From positions 124,001 through 188,000 of the forward strand of contig NZ_WBMT01000013.1 of NCBI RefSeq assembly GCF_008923185.1: DNA of 64,000 nucleotides, given 5' to 3'. Shown piece by piece: positions 8,451-17,165 of this stretch. Each line of letters starts with the position of its first letter. The stretch's first letter is position 1. Source of the DNA: Actinomadura rudentiformis. Lineage in GTDB: Bacteria > Actinomycetota > Actinomycetes > Streptosporangiales > Streptosporangiaceae. Position numbers and translations under genes: made by a program. The notes beneath the pieces are model-generated. The model had not been told where the DNA came from. It saw only the letters and a list, made by a program, of their open reading frames with translations, and ran no database searches.

Positions 8451-9118
8451 TGGACGCTCGGCTGCTGCTGCTCGCGGACTCCCGGCTCCCCGCCGGGGGC
8501 CATGCGCATTCGGGTGGCTTGGAGCCCGCCGTCACCGCTGGCGCAGTCACCGACGTCGCCGGGCTTGCCGACTTCCTCCGCGGCCGCCTCGCGACATCCG
8601 GGCTGGTCGCCGCTGCGCTTGCGGCAGCAGCCTGCGCACACGCTCACACTGGAGATCAAGCCTGGGAACGGCTCGATGCGGAGGCCGACGCCCGTACGCC
8701 ATCACCGGCTCAACGCCAGGCGTCCCGCGCTCAGGGCCGTTCTCTACTGCGTGCCGCACGCACGACCTGGCCTCACCCGGCACTCGAAGCGCTCGCCACA
8801 GCCGTACGCGAGCCGCACCATCCGATCGTGCTCGGCGTCTCAGCGGCGGCTGGCAACGGTACGCCGCACCAAGCGGCCACCATCACCGCCTACGGCGCGA
8901 TCACCGGCCCCGCGTCCGCCGCCGTACGGCTCCTCGGCCTCGATCCCCTCGCCGTGCACCGGACCCTGGCCGATCTGGCATCCGGCGTGGACAGGATCGC
9001 CACCGAGGCCGCCGCCGCACCGGACGACTGGGCGGCGCTCCCGGCCCCGTCCGCCCCCATCCTCGACCTCTACGCGGAGCTTCACATGAGTGCGGACCTG
9101 CGCCACTTCGAATCCTGA
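8450..9118 (+). CDS. ureF: Urease accessory protein UreF
   Basis: 222 aa. UreF acts with UreD and UreG in GTP-dependent nickel insertion and gates the GTPase activity of UreG. Recognised by ADSRLPAGGHAHSGGLEPAV at the N-terminus (the S-x-P-x-G-x-x-H/Y-S-x-G-L-E pattern) and its position between ureC and ureG. The ATG at 8450 shares bases with the ureC stop (TGATG), so translation is coupled. The middle of the gene is poorly conserved, as is usual for UreF. Confidence 0.93.
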   Translation: MDARLLLLADSRLPAGGHAHSGGLEPAVTAGAVTDVAGLADFLRGRLATSGLVAAALAAAACAHAHTGDQAWERLDAEADARTPSPAQRQASRAQGRSLLRAARTTWPHPALEALATAVREPHHPIVLGVSAAAGNGTPHQAATITAYGAITGPASAAVRLLGLDPLAVHRTLADLASGVDRIATEAAAAPDDWAALPAPSAPILDLYAELHMSADLRHFES

Positions 9119-9143
9119 CCGCCGACCGACCCAGGAGATGCTC

Positions 9144-9845
9144 ATGGGAGCGAACCACGACCACGACCCGCACACCGCCGCACCCGCGCACGGCCGTGCC
9201 CTGCGGCTGGGCATCGGCGGCCCGGTCGGCAGCGGCAAGACCGCGCTGACCGCCGCCCTGTGCCGCACGCTGCGCGACGAGTTCGACCTCGCCGTCGTGA
9301 CCAACGACATCTACACCACCGAGGACGCCGATTTCCTGCGGCGGAACGCCGTGTTGCCGGACGACCGGATCACGGCCGTACGCACCGGATGCTGCCCGCA
9401 CACCGCCATCCGCGACGACATCTCCGCCAACCTGGACGCCGTCGAGGCGCTGGAGGAACGCCACCCGGGCCTGGACCTCATCATCGTGGAGAGCGGCGGC
9501 GACAACCTGACGGCCCTCTTCAGCCAGGGACTCGCCGACCGGCAGATCTTCGTGCTGGACGTGGCGGGCGGTGACGACGTGCCGCGCAAGGGCGGCCTCG
9601 GCGTGGCGGCAGCCGATCTGCTGGTCATCAACAAGACCGACCTGGCCCCGATGGTCGGCAGCGACCTGGACATGATGGCCCGCGACTCGTCCCGGGTCCG
9701 CAACGGCAGGCCTGTGGCGTTCACGTCCCTGCGCGAGCAGCCTGGCGCCCCCGAGGTCGCGGACTGGGTGCGCTCCGTCCTGCACGAGGCCCGCCACGAC
9801 AACTCCCACACGGCCCGCAATCACGACCACGCTGCGGCCTCATGA
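9144..9845 (+). CDS. ureG: Urease accessory GTPase UreG, His-rich at both ends
   Basis: 233 aa SIMIBI-class GTPase that delivers nickel to apo-urease. P-loop GIGGPVGSGKTALTAAL, VVTNDIYTTEDADF, the metal-binding CPH in GCCPHTAIRDD, ESGGDNLTALFS and the NKTDLAPMVG specificity motif. The ATG at 9144 is preferred because AGGAG lies 6 nt upstream; the ATG at 9138 directly abuts that site. The N-terminus (NHDHDPH) and C-terminus (HEARHDNSHTARNHDH) are His-rich, which may substitute for the nickel storage role of the absent UreE. Overlaps ureD by 4 nt. Confidence 0.97.
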   Translation: MGANHDHDPHTAAPAHGRALRLGIGGPVGSGKTALTAALCRTLRDEFDLAVVTNDIYTTEDADFLRRNAVLPDDRITAVRTGCCPHTAIRDDISANLDAVEALEERHPGLDLIIVESGGDNLTALFSQGLADRQIFVLDVAGGDDVPRKGGLGVAAADLLVINKTDLAPMVGSDLDMMARDSSRVRNGRPVAFTSLREQPGAPEVADWVRSVLHEARHDNSHTARNHDHAAAS

Positions 9846-10609
9846 GCCGTGGGTACGTCGCACGCGCCGCCGCGTCCGTAGAACGGGACGTGGGCGGCCG
9901 GACGCGCCTGACCAGGCTGCGTTCCGACGGCCCGCTCGCGCTGCGCGAGACCGCCGAGGCGCTCTACCTGGTGGGGGCGGCCGCCGGTCCCCTGGGCGGC
10001 GACGACTTCGAGCTCGCCCTGGAGATCGGACCGGACGCGCGCCTGGCGATTCGGTCCGTCGCCACCACGCTCGCACTGCCCGGCGACAGCGAATCCCGGA
10101 TGACCGTACGGGCCACGGTCGCCGCAGGTGGCCATCTCGACTTCGCCCCGGAGCCGACCGTGGCCGCCGCCGGTTGCCACCACCGCTCGACCGCCGCCAT
10201 CGACCTCGCCGAAGGCGCGACGCTGCGCTGGTACGAGGAACTCATCCTGGGACGTCATCTGGAGCTCCCTGGCAAACACACCAGCCGCTTCGACGTGACC
10301 CGCGACGGCGTGCCGCTCCTTCGCCACGAGCTACGCCTGGACGATCCAGCCGTCTTTGGCAGTCGCTCCGTAGTCGGCGACGCCAAGGCAATCGGCAGCG
10401 TCCTGCTGGTCGCCCCCGATCTTTCGCGTGAGCCGCACACCGCCGAAGGTCTGGCCGTCCTCCCGCTCGCCGGCTCTGGCGTCCTCATCGCGGCCGCGGC
10501 CGGCAATTCCGCCGTGCTCCGCCGCCGCCTCGCTCAGGGCGAGGAACTGGCCGGATCCGGAACGAGCCTGAACGCGATGAACGCGGGCGCCTCTTCCAAT
10601 TCGGCGTAA
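9842..10609 (+). CDS. ureD: Urease accessory protein UreD (UreH)
   Basis: 255 aa. Scaffold that binds apo-urease and recruits UreF/UreG. Recognised by LRSDGPLALRETAEALYLVGAAAGPLGGDD, RLAIRSVATTLALPG and ATLRWYEELILGRHLELPG. Last gene of the operon; starts inside the ureG stop (ATGA). Its 3' 76 nt overlap the convergent methyltransferase gene. No ureE is found in the operon. Confidence 0.94.
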   Translation: MSRGYVARAAASVERDVGGRTRLTRLRSDGPLALRETAEALYLVGAAAGPLGGDDFELALEIGPDARLAIRSVATTLALPGDSESRMTVRATVAAGGHLDFAPEPTVAAAGCHHRSTAAIDLAEGATLRWYEELILGRHLELPGKHTSRFDVTRDGVPLLRHELRLDDPAVFGSRSVVGDAKAIGSVLLVAPDLSREPHTAEGLAVLPLAGSGVLIAAAAGNSAVLRRRLAQGEELAGSGTSLNAMNAGASSNSA

Positions 10610-11247
10610 TCGTCCGGGTAACGCGTGGCCATCTCCGCGTCCGGCCGCGGCTCCAGAAGCTCGTCCACCAGAAACCCCGCGGCCCGGAACTCCGCGAACA
10701 TAGCGGTCAACGGCCGCCGCCATACCCGCACAGGCCAGTCGTTCTTCGAACTCAACGAAACCTCGACCGCGCCAACCGTGAAGTACGAGCCGCCGAACTC
10801 CTGCCAGTCCGCGATCGGATGATGGGTCGAGAGGACGACCACCCCGCCCGGCCTCAGCACCCGCCGGAACTCCCTGAGCATCGCCACCCGGTCGTCCACG
10901 TAGTGCAGCGCGAGCGCGAGCACCACGAGATCGACCGAGCCGTCATCCACCCAGGACAACGGCTCGGCGAGATCGTGCACACGGAGATCTCCGTCCGTGC
11001 CGAGCCGTTCCCGCGCGAGCTCCACCAGCGTCGGGCTCTGGTCGAACGCGATGACCCGGGCGCCCCGCCGCCGCAATTCCGCCGCGTACAACCCGGGCCC
11101 GCAGGCCGCGTCCAGCACGGTGAGCCCGCTCACGTCACCTGCCAGCCCCAGTACCGCGGGCCGGTCATAGAACGCGTTGTACGGGCTGTCCACCGCGTGG
11201 TCGGCATACTCCGCGGCGAACGATTCGTAAATGGGTCTGTCAGACAT
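10534..11247 (-). CDS. Class I SAM-dependent methyltransferase
   Basis: 237 aa, no signal peptide. Methyltransf_11/25-type fold: motif I LTVLDAACGPGLYAAEL, acidic VIAFDQS after strand 2, SVDLVVLALALHYVDD as motif II, and LREFRRVLRPGGVVVLSTHHP as motif III. The HHP and following YF...EV segment resemble small-molecule methyltransferases. Substrate unknown. The ATG at 11247 abuts AGGAGG; a GTG nine nt upstream (11256) or an ATG further upstream could be the true start. The last 76 nt overlap ureD on the opposite strand, so the two transcripts are mutually antisense at their ends. Confidence 0.85.
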   Translation of the reverse strand: MSDRPIYESFAAEYADHAVDSPYNAFYDRPAVLGLAGDVSGLTVLDAACGPGLYAAELRRRGARVIAFDQSPTLVELARERLGTDGDLRVHDLAEPLSWVDDGSVDLVVLALALHYVDDRVAMLREFRRVLRPGGVVVLSTHHPIADWQEFGGSYFTVGAVEVSLSSKNDWPVRVWRRPLTAMFAEFRAAGFLVDELLEPRPDAEMATRYPDDYAELEEAPAFIAFRLVPDPASSSP

Positions 11248-11380
11248 CCTCCTCACTCTGCCATGAATGATCAACATCGAAATCCCAGGCAAACATGCAC
11301 AAAACGGCCCCTGGACAAACGACCACGTGCACGATGGGATCAGCAGGATGTAATCCCCGTCACATCCCAGGGGGATCCGG

Positions 11381-12631
<1,251 letters not shown>

Positions 12632-12652
12632 AAACCCCGCCGGCCCGGTTCG

Positions 12653-13012
12653 CTAGGTGAGCTTCCGGTAGTAGCCGATCTTCCACTGGATGTGCTCCTG
12701 CTGCGTCTTCAGCACGGCGATCTGCTCCTCGACCCGGCGGTCGTGGGCCTCCAGCAGCTCGACCCGCTCCTTGAAGGTCTCCTCGCCGCCGCGCAGCAGC
12801 TCGGAGAATCGCAACATCTCCGCGATCGGCATGCCGGTCTCGCGCAGGCAGCGCAGCATGTGCAGCCACGCGAGATCGTCATCGGTGAACACCCGCCGTC
12901 CGGCCGCGTTCCGCGCGATGTCCGACAGCAGGCCGATCTTCTCGTAGTAGCGCAGTGTGTCGATGCTGAAGCCGCTCTTCTCAGCGGTCTCACCCGGGGA
13001 GTAGAAGCTCAC
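12653..13012 (-). CDS. MerR family transcriptional regulator
   Basis: 119 aa. N-terminal MerR wing-helix with SIDTLRYYEKIGLLSD (recognition region) and GRRVFTDDDLAWL, then the long dimerisation helix with QQEHIQWKIGYYRKL at the end. No cysteine effector site like that of MerR or SoxR, so it resembles the AdhR/NmlR-like small MerR proteins. The GTG at 13012 is chosen because it lies exactly 7 nt after a -10 (AATGCT) with a -35 TTGACC 19 nt upstream, the long spacer typical of MerR promoters. An ATG at 13024 lies inside the -10 and is unlikely. Probably autoregulated and controlling the oxidoreductase at 17166. Confidence 0.93.
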   Translation of the reverse strand: MSFYSPGETAEKSGFSIDTLRYYEKIGLLSDIARNAAGRRVFTDDDLAWLHMLRCLRETGMPIAEMLRFSELLRGGEETFKERVELLEAHDRRVEEQIAVLKTQQEHIQWKIGYYRKLT

Positions 13013-13019
13013 GCCCTCC

Positions 13020-13050
13020 AGCATTCCACCTGGAGTGCACTCCAGGTCAA
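13020..13050 (-). promoter_or_regulatory. MerR-type promoter/operator of the merR gene
   Basis: On the minus strand: -35 TTGACC (13050-13045), 19-nt spacer, -10 AATGCT (13025-13020), then 7 nt to the GTG. The perfect 18-nt palindrome CCTGGAGTGCACTCCAGG (13029-13046) covers the -35/spacer. The same architecture recurs at 17128-17158. Confidence 0.85.
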
Positions 13051-13116
13051 CGCACCTGACCATCACAGGCGGTGAGCAGTGGAACAGGGCCCGATGAATC
13101 GCCACCGGGTCGCGCC

Positions 13117-13129
13117 TCTCTATTAGAGA
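13117..13129 (+). promoter_or_regulatory. Palindrome TCTCTATTAGAGA over the MFS gene promoter
   Basis: A perfect 13-nt inverted repeat (TCTCTA-T-TAGAGA) that contains the -10-like TATTAG, 26 nt before the ATG of the MFS gene. It is a candidate operator. No TetR or MarR gene is adjacent, so the regulator is unknown. Confidence 0.5.
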
Positions 13130-13154
13130 CGGTCCGATTCGGAAAGGCGCTGAC

Positions 13155-14570
13155 ATGAATGACGTTCGCAGACCTCGGGTGGTCTGGACCCTGGTGCTGG
13201 CACCGCTGGGGGTGTTCCTCACCTCGCTCGACATCGTGGTGGTCGCGACGGCCCTGCCGGTGTTGCGCGTTGAGCTGAACGCGAGTTTGGCCGACCTCGA
13301 ATGGACGATCAACGCCTACAACCTGGTGTTCGCCTGCCTGATGTTGTCCGGCGCGGCGTTGGGAGACAGGTTCGGGCGGCGGCGCATGTTCGTGGTGGGG
13401 CTGGCCGTGTTCAGCCTCGCGTCGGCGGCCGCCGCGATGTCCTCGAACGCCGAGGCGCTCATCGTGGCGCGGATGGTCCAGGGAGTGGGGGCGGCGGTCA
13501 TCCTGCCGTTGACCCTCGTGCTCATCGTCGACGCGTTCCCCGCGGGCAAGCGGGGTGCGGCCATCGGAATCTGGGGCGCGGTCGCCGGGCTGGGGGTCGC
13601 GGCCGGACCGGTGGTGGGCGGCGCGATCACCGAGGGCCTCTCCTGGCAGTGGATCTTCTGGGTGAACGTGCCGGTGGGGCTGGCGGCGGCGGGACTGTCG
13701 ACGTTCCTCCTGAGGGAGAGCCGCGGGCCGCGTCCGCAGTTGGATCTGATCGGCCTCGTGCTGGCCGGGATCGGGGTCTTCGCGTTGACCTGGGCGCCTG
13801 TGCGCGCTCCGTTGGTGGGCTGGGGCAGCGCAGAGGTCGTCGGCGCGCTGGTGGCCGGTGTGGTGTTCCTGGGGGCTTTCCTGCGGTGGGAGAGCCGCAC
13901 TGCGCATCCGATGGTGCCGCTGGGCTACTTCCGGGCGCGCGGCTTCGCCACGTCCAACGTGGTCGCGTTCCTCCAGCAGATCTCGCTCATCGGATCGCTG
14001 TTCATCATCGCGCAGCTCTTCCAGGTCGGCATGGGCTACTCACCATGGGAGGCGGGTCTGCGCATCCTGGTCTGGAACGGCACGCTGATGCTCACCGCAC
14101 CGGTGGCGGGTGCGCTCGCGGATCGCTTCGGCAACCGGCCGTTCATGGCGCTGGGGATGGTGATGCAGGCGGGCGGACTGGCATGGCTCGCGGCTGTGGT
14201 GGAGCCGGGTGTGGGTTATGTCAGTTTGGTGGGACCGCTGATCGTCTCAGGGATTGGCATTTCGGCCGTGATGCCCACCGTGGCGAACGCCGTGACCGCG
14301 TCCGTGCCGCTGGAGGACGCCGGGGTGGCGTCGGGTGTCAACAGCGCGTTGCGCGAGCTCGGCAGTGTCTTCGGGGTGGCGATCATCGCGCTGGTCTTCG
14401 CCGGCCAGGGCGGCTACTCCTCGCCGGAGGCGTTCATCGACGGGTTCGTCCCGGCGATGTGGGCAGCCGCGGGCATCGCCGTCATCGGCGTCCTGCCCGC
14501 GGTGCTCTCGCCGTCCAGGGTCAGCGTGTCTGCTCCCGTCCGCGAGCGAGTGCCCGAAGGTGTGTCGTGA
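13155..14570 (+). CDS. MFS drug/metabolite exporter, DHA2 (EmrB/QacA-like) family
   Basis: 471 aa with about 14 hydrophobic segments. Family landmarks: LDIVVVATALPVLRVEL in TM1 (motif D1), LSGAALGDRFGRRRMFVVGL (motif A after TM2), RMVQGVGAAVILPLTLVLI (motif B), and IGIWGAVAGLGVAAGPVVGG (antiporter motif C), which together define proton-coupled export. The ATG at 13155 has GGAAAGG upstream and a promoter with a 13-nt palindrome. It is divergent from merR (143 nt apart), so MerR control is possible but the MerR box faces merR. Substrate unknown. Confidence 0.93.
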   Translation: MNDVRRPRVVWTLVLAPLGVFLTSLDIVVVATALPVLRVELNASLADLEWTINAYNLVFACLMLSGAALGDRFGRRRMFVVGLAVFSLASAAAAMSSNAEALIVARMVQGVGAAVILPLTLVLIVDAFPAGKRGAAIGIWGAVAGLGVAAGPVVGGAITEGLSWQWIFWVNVPVGLAAAGLSTFLLRESRGPRPQLDLIGLVLAGIGVFALTWAPVRAPLVGWGSAEVVGALVAGVVFLGAFLRWESRTAHPMVPLGYFRARGFATSNVVAFLQQISLIGSLFIIAQLFQVGMGYSPWEAGLRILVWNGTLMLTAPVAGALADRFGNRPFMALGMVMQAGGLAWLAAVVEPGVGYVSLVGPLIVSGIGISAVMPTVANAVTASVPLEDAGVASGVNSALRELGSVFGVAIIALVFAGQGGYSSPEAFIDGFVPAMWAAAGIAVIGVLPAVLSPSRVSVSAPVRERVPEGVS

Positions 14571-14573
14571 GTG

Positions 14574-14636
14574 CCTGAGCCAGGCGCCGTACGACCTGAG
14601 CCAGGCGCCGTACGACCTGAGCCAGGCGCCGTACGA
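14574..14636 (+). repeat. 21-nt unit repeated three times after the MFS stop codon
   Basis: Units 14574-14594, 14595-14615 and 14616-14636 are identical and each begins CCTGAGCCAGGCGCCGTAC. Each carries a TGA. The third copy forms the left arm of the terminator hairpin; copies one and two could pair with the same right arm. Confidence 0.9.
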
Positions 14637-14666
14637 GGGAGACACGCGACCTCGTACGGCGCCTGG
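14622..14666. terminator. 17-bp perfect hairpin between convergent genes
   Basis: CCAGGCGCCGTACGAGG (14622-14638) pairs with its exact complement at 14650-14666 across an 11-nt loop. Likely bidirectional terminator for the MFS gene and the SDR gene. Confidence 0.8.
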
Positions 14667-14685
14667 TCAGCGTCCTGGCGTCGGA

Positions 14686-15543
14686 TCAGCCGGTCAGGTA
14701 GCCGCCGGAGGCGTCGAGGTCGGTGCCGACGACCGGGCTCGCCTCGTCGGAGGCGAGCCACATGATGACGCGCGCCATCTCCTCGGCCCGGACGATCCGT
14801 TTGATGGGATATCCCTGGGCGATCTGCTCGTAGGTCATGCCGAACGCCTTGGCGGCGCGTTCCAGCATCGGGGTGTCGACCGCGCCCGGCGCGAGCGCGT
14901 TGATCCGGATGTTCTTGGCGGCGTACTCCAGCGCCGCGACCTTGGTGAGCGAGGCGACGGCGTGCTTGCTGGCGTTGTACGGGGCGATCGTCGCGAAACC
15001 CACCTCCGCCGAGATCGACGCGGTGTTGACGATGACGCCGCGCCCGCGCCGGAGCATGTGCGGCAGTTCGTGCTTCATGCAGAGGAAGACGCCGCGCGCG
15101 TTCGTCCGCCACACCGCGTCGAAGTCCTCGGCCGACTGCTCGTGGAGCGGCGCGGCCTTCGGTGTCTCGATGCCGGCGTTGTTGACGGCGATGTCGATCC
15201 CGCCGTACCGCTTCACGCACGCGGCGACGAGCGTCGACACTTCCGACTCGATGCCCACGTCCGTGCGGTGGAAGGTCGCCTCACCGCCGGCGGCCCGGAT
15301 CTCCCGTTCGTTCTGGCGGCCCAGCGCGGCGCGGCGGCCGCAGAAGAAGACCCGGGCGCCTTCGCGTGCCAGCGCGTACACGGTGGCCTTGCCGATGCCC
15401 GATGTCCCGCCGGTCAGCAGGACGGTCTTGCCTTCGAAACGCCGTCCGCGAGCCTCTGCCGCCGCGTTCGGCGCGCTCACCATGCCCAATCCCAGGACTC
15501 CCGCGCCGGTCGCCAGGACGCTGCGCCTGCTGGGCGGCGTCAT
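14686..15543 (-). CDS. Tat-exported short-chain dehydrogenase/reductase
   Basis: 285 aa classical SDR with a Tat-like signal (PSRRSVLATGAGVLGLGMVS), which is unusual for an NAD(P)-dependent enzyme. Rossmann motif VLLTGGTSGIGKATVYAL, NNAGI, catalytic Ser in NTASISAEVGF, Tyr-Lys in APYNASKHAVASLTK, and a PGAVDTPM loop. The ATG at 15543 overlaps the stop of the NTF2-like gene (ATGA), so the two are co-translated. Substrate unknown. If exported it would need to leave with its cofactor bound, which is possible for Tat substrates. Confidence 0.9.
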   Translation of the reverse strand: MTPPSRRSVLATGAGVLGLGMVSAPNAAAEARGRRFEGKTVLLTGGTSGIGKATVYALAREGARVFFCGRRAALGRQNEREIRAAGGEATFHRTDVGIESEVSTLVAACVKRYGGIDIAVNNAGIETPKAAPLHEQSAEDFDAVWRTNARGVFLCMKHELPHMLRRGRGVIVNTASISAEVGFATIAPYNASKHAVASLTKVAALEYAAKNIRINALAPGAVDTPMLERAAKAFGMTYEQIAQGYPIKRIVRAEEMARVIMWLASDEASPVVGTDLDASGGYLTG

Positions 15544-16079
15544 CGGGGGCTCCGGGCGAGCCGCTTGGGAATCGGGGCGAGCGGGTAGACGCGCCAGAAG
15601 TACGCGTCCGCGGCGTGCTGGTCCCCCGGGTAGTTGACCGCCTCGACGATGCGCCCGTTCTTGATCCGGAACGCGAGGGCCCACACCTGGTCAAGCCCCT
15701 CCGGGGTCGTGCTCCAGCCCCGGTGCAGGTCCACGACCCAGTCCCCGTCCGCCGCCAGGAAGATGGGTTCGGCCTTCATCCCGGCACGGCCGAGTTGCTC
15801 GAAGAACGCGATGACCTCGTTCACCCCTCGCTTCGTGCCGGCCAGCGGGTGGTGACCTGGGATCGTCCACATGATGTCGGGAGCGAAGAAGCGTTCACGC
15901 ATGGCGGCTGTGTCACCGGCGGCGTACGCGGCGTAGTAGTTGCGGATCAGCGTTACATGCGGGTGCTCGCGGCCGGCGGCGGCCGCCGGCGTCGCGGAGC
16001 CGACGGCGGCTGCGGCCGCGGCTGCGGCGGCGGAGAGGCCACCGGCGCGGAGCAGGGTGGCGCGAGAAATGTCGGACAT
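15540..16079 (-). CDS. Exported SnoaL/NTF2-like protein
   Basis: 179 aa. N-terminal signal with ISRATLLRAGGLSAAAAAAA (possible twin-arginine-independent export; only one Arg pair-like position), then a SnoaL-like cone fold: HVTLIRNYYAAYAAGDTAAMRERFFAPDIMW, PGHHPLAG, and DLDQVW/VEAVNYPGD-type strands. SnoaL-like proteins are small-molecule cyclases, isomerases or hydrolases. Four-nt overlap with the exported SDR suggests that the two act on one substrate. The divergent LysR gene is the probable regulator. Start ATG 16079 by protein shape; no strong ribosome binding site is seen. Confidence 0.8.
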   Translation of the reverse strand: MSDISRATLLRAGGLSAAAAAAAAAVGSATPAAAAGREHPHVTLIRNYYAAYAAGDTAAMRERFFAPDIMWTIPGHHPLAGTKRGVNEVIAFFEQLGRAGMKAEPIFLAADGDWVVDLHRGWSTTPEGLDQVWALAFRIKNGRIVEAVNYPGDQHAADAYFWRVYPLAPIPKRLARSPR

Positions 16080-16159
16080 GCACTTAAGGCAACTAGGCTG
16101 CTGCAGCGAAGTCCAAGACCTGCACCTATGCACTGAACGCATGGCTATCGGAGGCCTCG

Positions 16160-17086
16160 TTGGACGTGGACACGCGTACGCTGCGGTACTTCGTCGTGCT
16201 CGCCGAACAGCTCAACTTCACCCGTGCCGCCGAGCGGCTCTTCGTGTCCCAGCCGTCGCTCAGCCGCCGCATCCGGCAACTGGAAGCCGACCTGCGCACG
16301 CCACTCTTCGAGCGCACCGGCCGAGAAGTGCTCCTGACCCCGGCAGGCGAGGCGTTCCTCCCGGCGGCCCGGCAACTGATCGCCGACTGGCAGACGGCGC
16401 AGCGGACGGCGCGTGTGGTGGCGGCCGCCCGGTCCAGGATCCTGCGTGTCGGCTTCGAGGCCTCCGGCGCCGGAACGCTGGGCACCCGCGCCTACGCCGA
16501 GTTCATGAAGCGGCACCCGGACGCCTCCGTCGAGCCCAAACGTTTCGACTGGGGCGGCGAAGTCACGGCCCTGCATGAGGGACTGGTGGACGTGGCGTTC
16601 GTGTGGTTTCCAGCCGAGACGGCGGGCCTGCATGTCGAGGTCGTACGCGTCGAACAGCGCTGGGCGGGGCTCGCGGCCGGGCATCCACTGGCCGGCCGGG
16701 ACACCGTCTCCATCCACGACCTCTCAGCCGAGCCGATCGTGTGGACCCGGCAGGCCCCCCGCGACTGGGTGGACTGGTGGGCGGTGAACCCGCGCCCCGG
16801 CGGCGGCGAGCCCATCTGGGGCCCGGAGAACGACAACGTGGAGGAGATGCTGGAACATGTCGCCTCGGGCACGGCGATCTGCATCGGCCCCGAATCGATG
16901 AGCTCCCACTACAGCCGCCCCGACCTGGTCTGGCGGCCGATCCCCGACATCCCGCCCCTGCGCATCGCGCTCTGCAGGCCGATGACCACCACCAACCCGC
17001 TCGTGGCCGACTTCGCCGGCCTCGTCCGCGACCTGGCGCGAGAGGAACGGGAAGGACGATCCGGAGATCGGACCCCAGGGCCCTAG
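16160..17086 (+). CDS. LysR family transcriptional regulator
   Basis: 308 aa. N-terminal winged HTH LRYFVVLAEQLNFTRAAERL, VSQPSLSRRIRQLEADL and LFERTGREVLLTPAGEAFL; C-terminal periplasmic-binding-protein-like effector domain from about residue 90 (RILRVGFEASGAG). Start TTG at 16160 is preferred because GGAGG (16150-16154) lies 5 nt upstream; a GTG at 16166 is the alternative. It is divergent from the NTF2-like/SDR pair with an 80-nt shared region, the classic LysR arrangement, so it probably controls that pair. Confidence 0.93.
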   Translation: MDVDTRTLRYFVVLAEQLNFTRAAERLFVSQPSLSRRIRQLEADLRTPLFERTGREVLLTPAGEAFLPAARQLIADWQTAQRTARVVAAARSRILRVGFEASGAGTLGTRAYAEFMKRHPDASVEPKRFDWGGEVTALHEGLVDVAFVWFPAETAGLHVEVVRVEQRWAGLAAGHPLAGRDTVSIHDLSAEPIVWTRQAPRDWVDWWAVNPRPGGGEPIWGPENDNVEEMLEHVASGTAICIGPESMSSHYSRPDLVWRPIPDIPPLRIALCRPMTTTNPLVADFAGLVRDLAREEREGRSGDRTPGP

Positions 17087-17127
17087 CGGGGCCCCGATCC
17101 AGGCCGATCCGCGCGGAGGCGAGGCCC

Positions 17128-17158
17128 TTGACCTGGAGTGCGCTCCAGGAAGCAGAGT
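17128..17158 (+). promoter_or_regulatory. Second MerR-type promoter/operator, upstream of the LLM oxidoreductase
   Basis: -35 TTGACC (17128-17133), 19-nt spacer, -10 CAGAGT (17153-17158), then 7 nt to the ATG at 17166. The spacer holds CCTGGAGTGCGCTCCAGG (17132-17149), which differs from the palindrome at merR by one central base. Confidence 0.85.
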
Positions 17159-17165
17159 GGACCCC

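Noticed and set aside
14574..14666. Short repeats considered as a CRISPR array
   Set aside because: Units are directly adjacent without spacers and no cas gene is present; the same holds for the other tandem repeats in the window.
16160..17086. LysR gene considered as part of the MerR regulon because the second operator is just downstream
   Set aside because: The operator lies after the LysR stop and faces the LLM oxidoreductase; LysR is divergent to its own likely targets.
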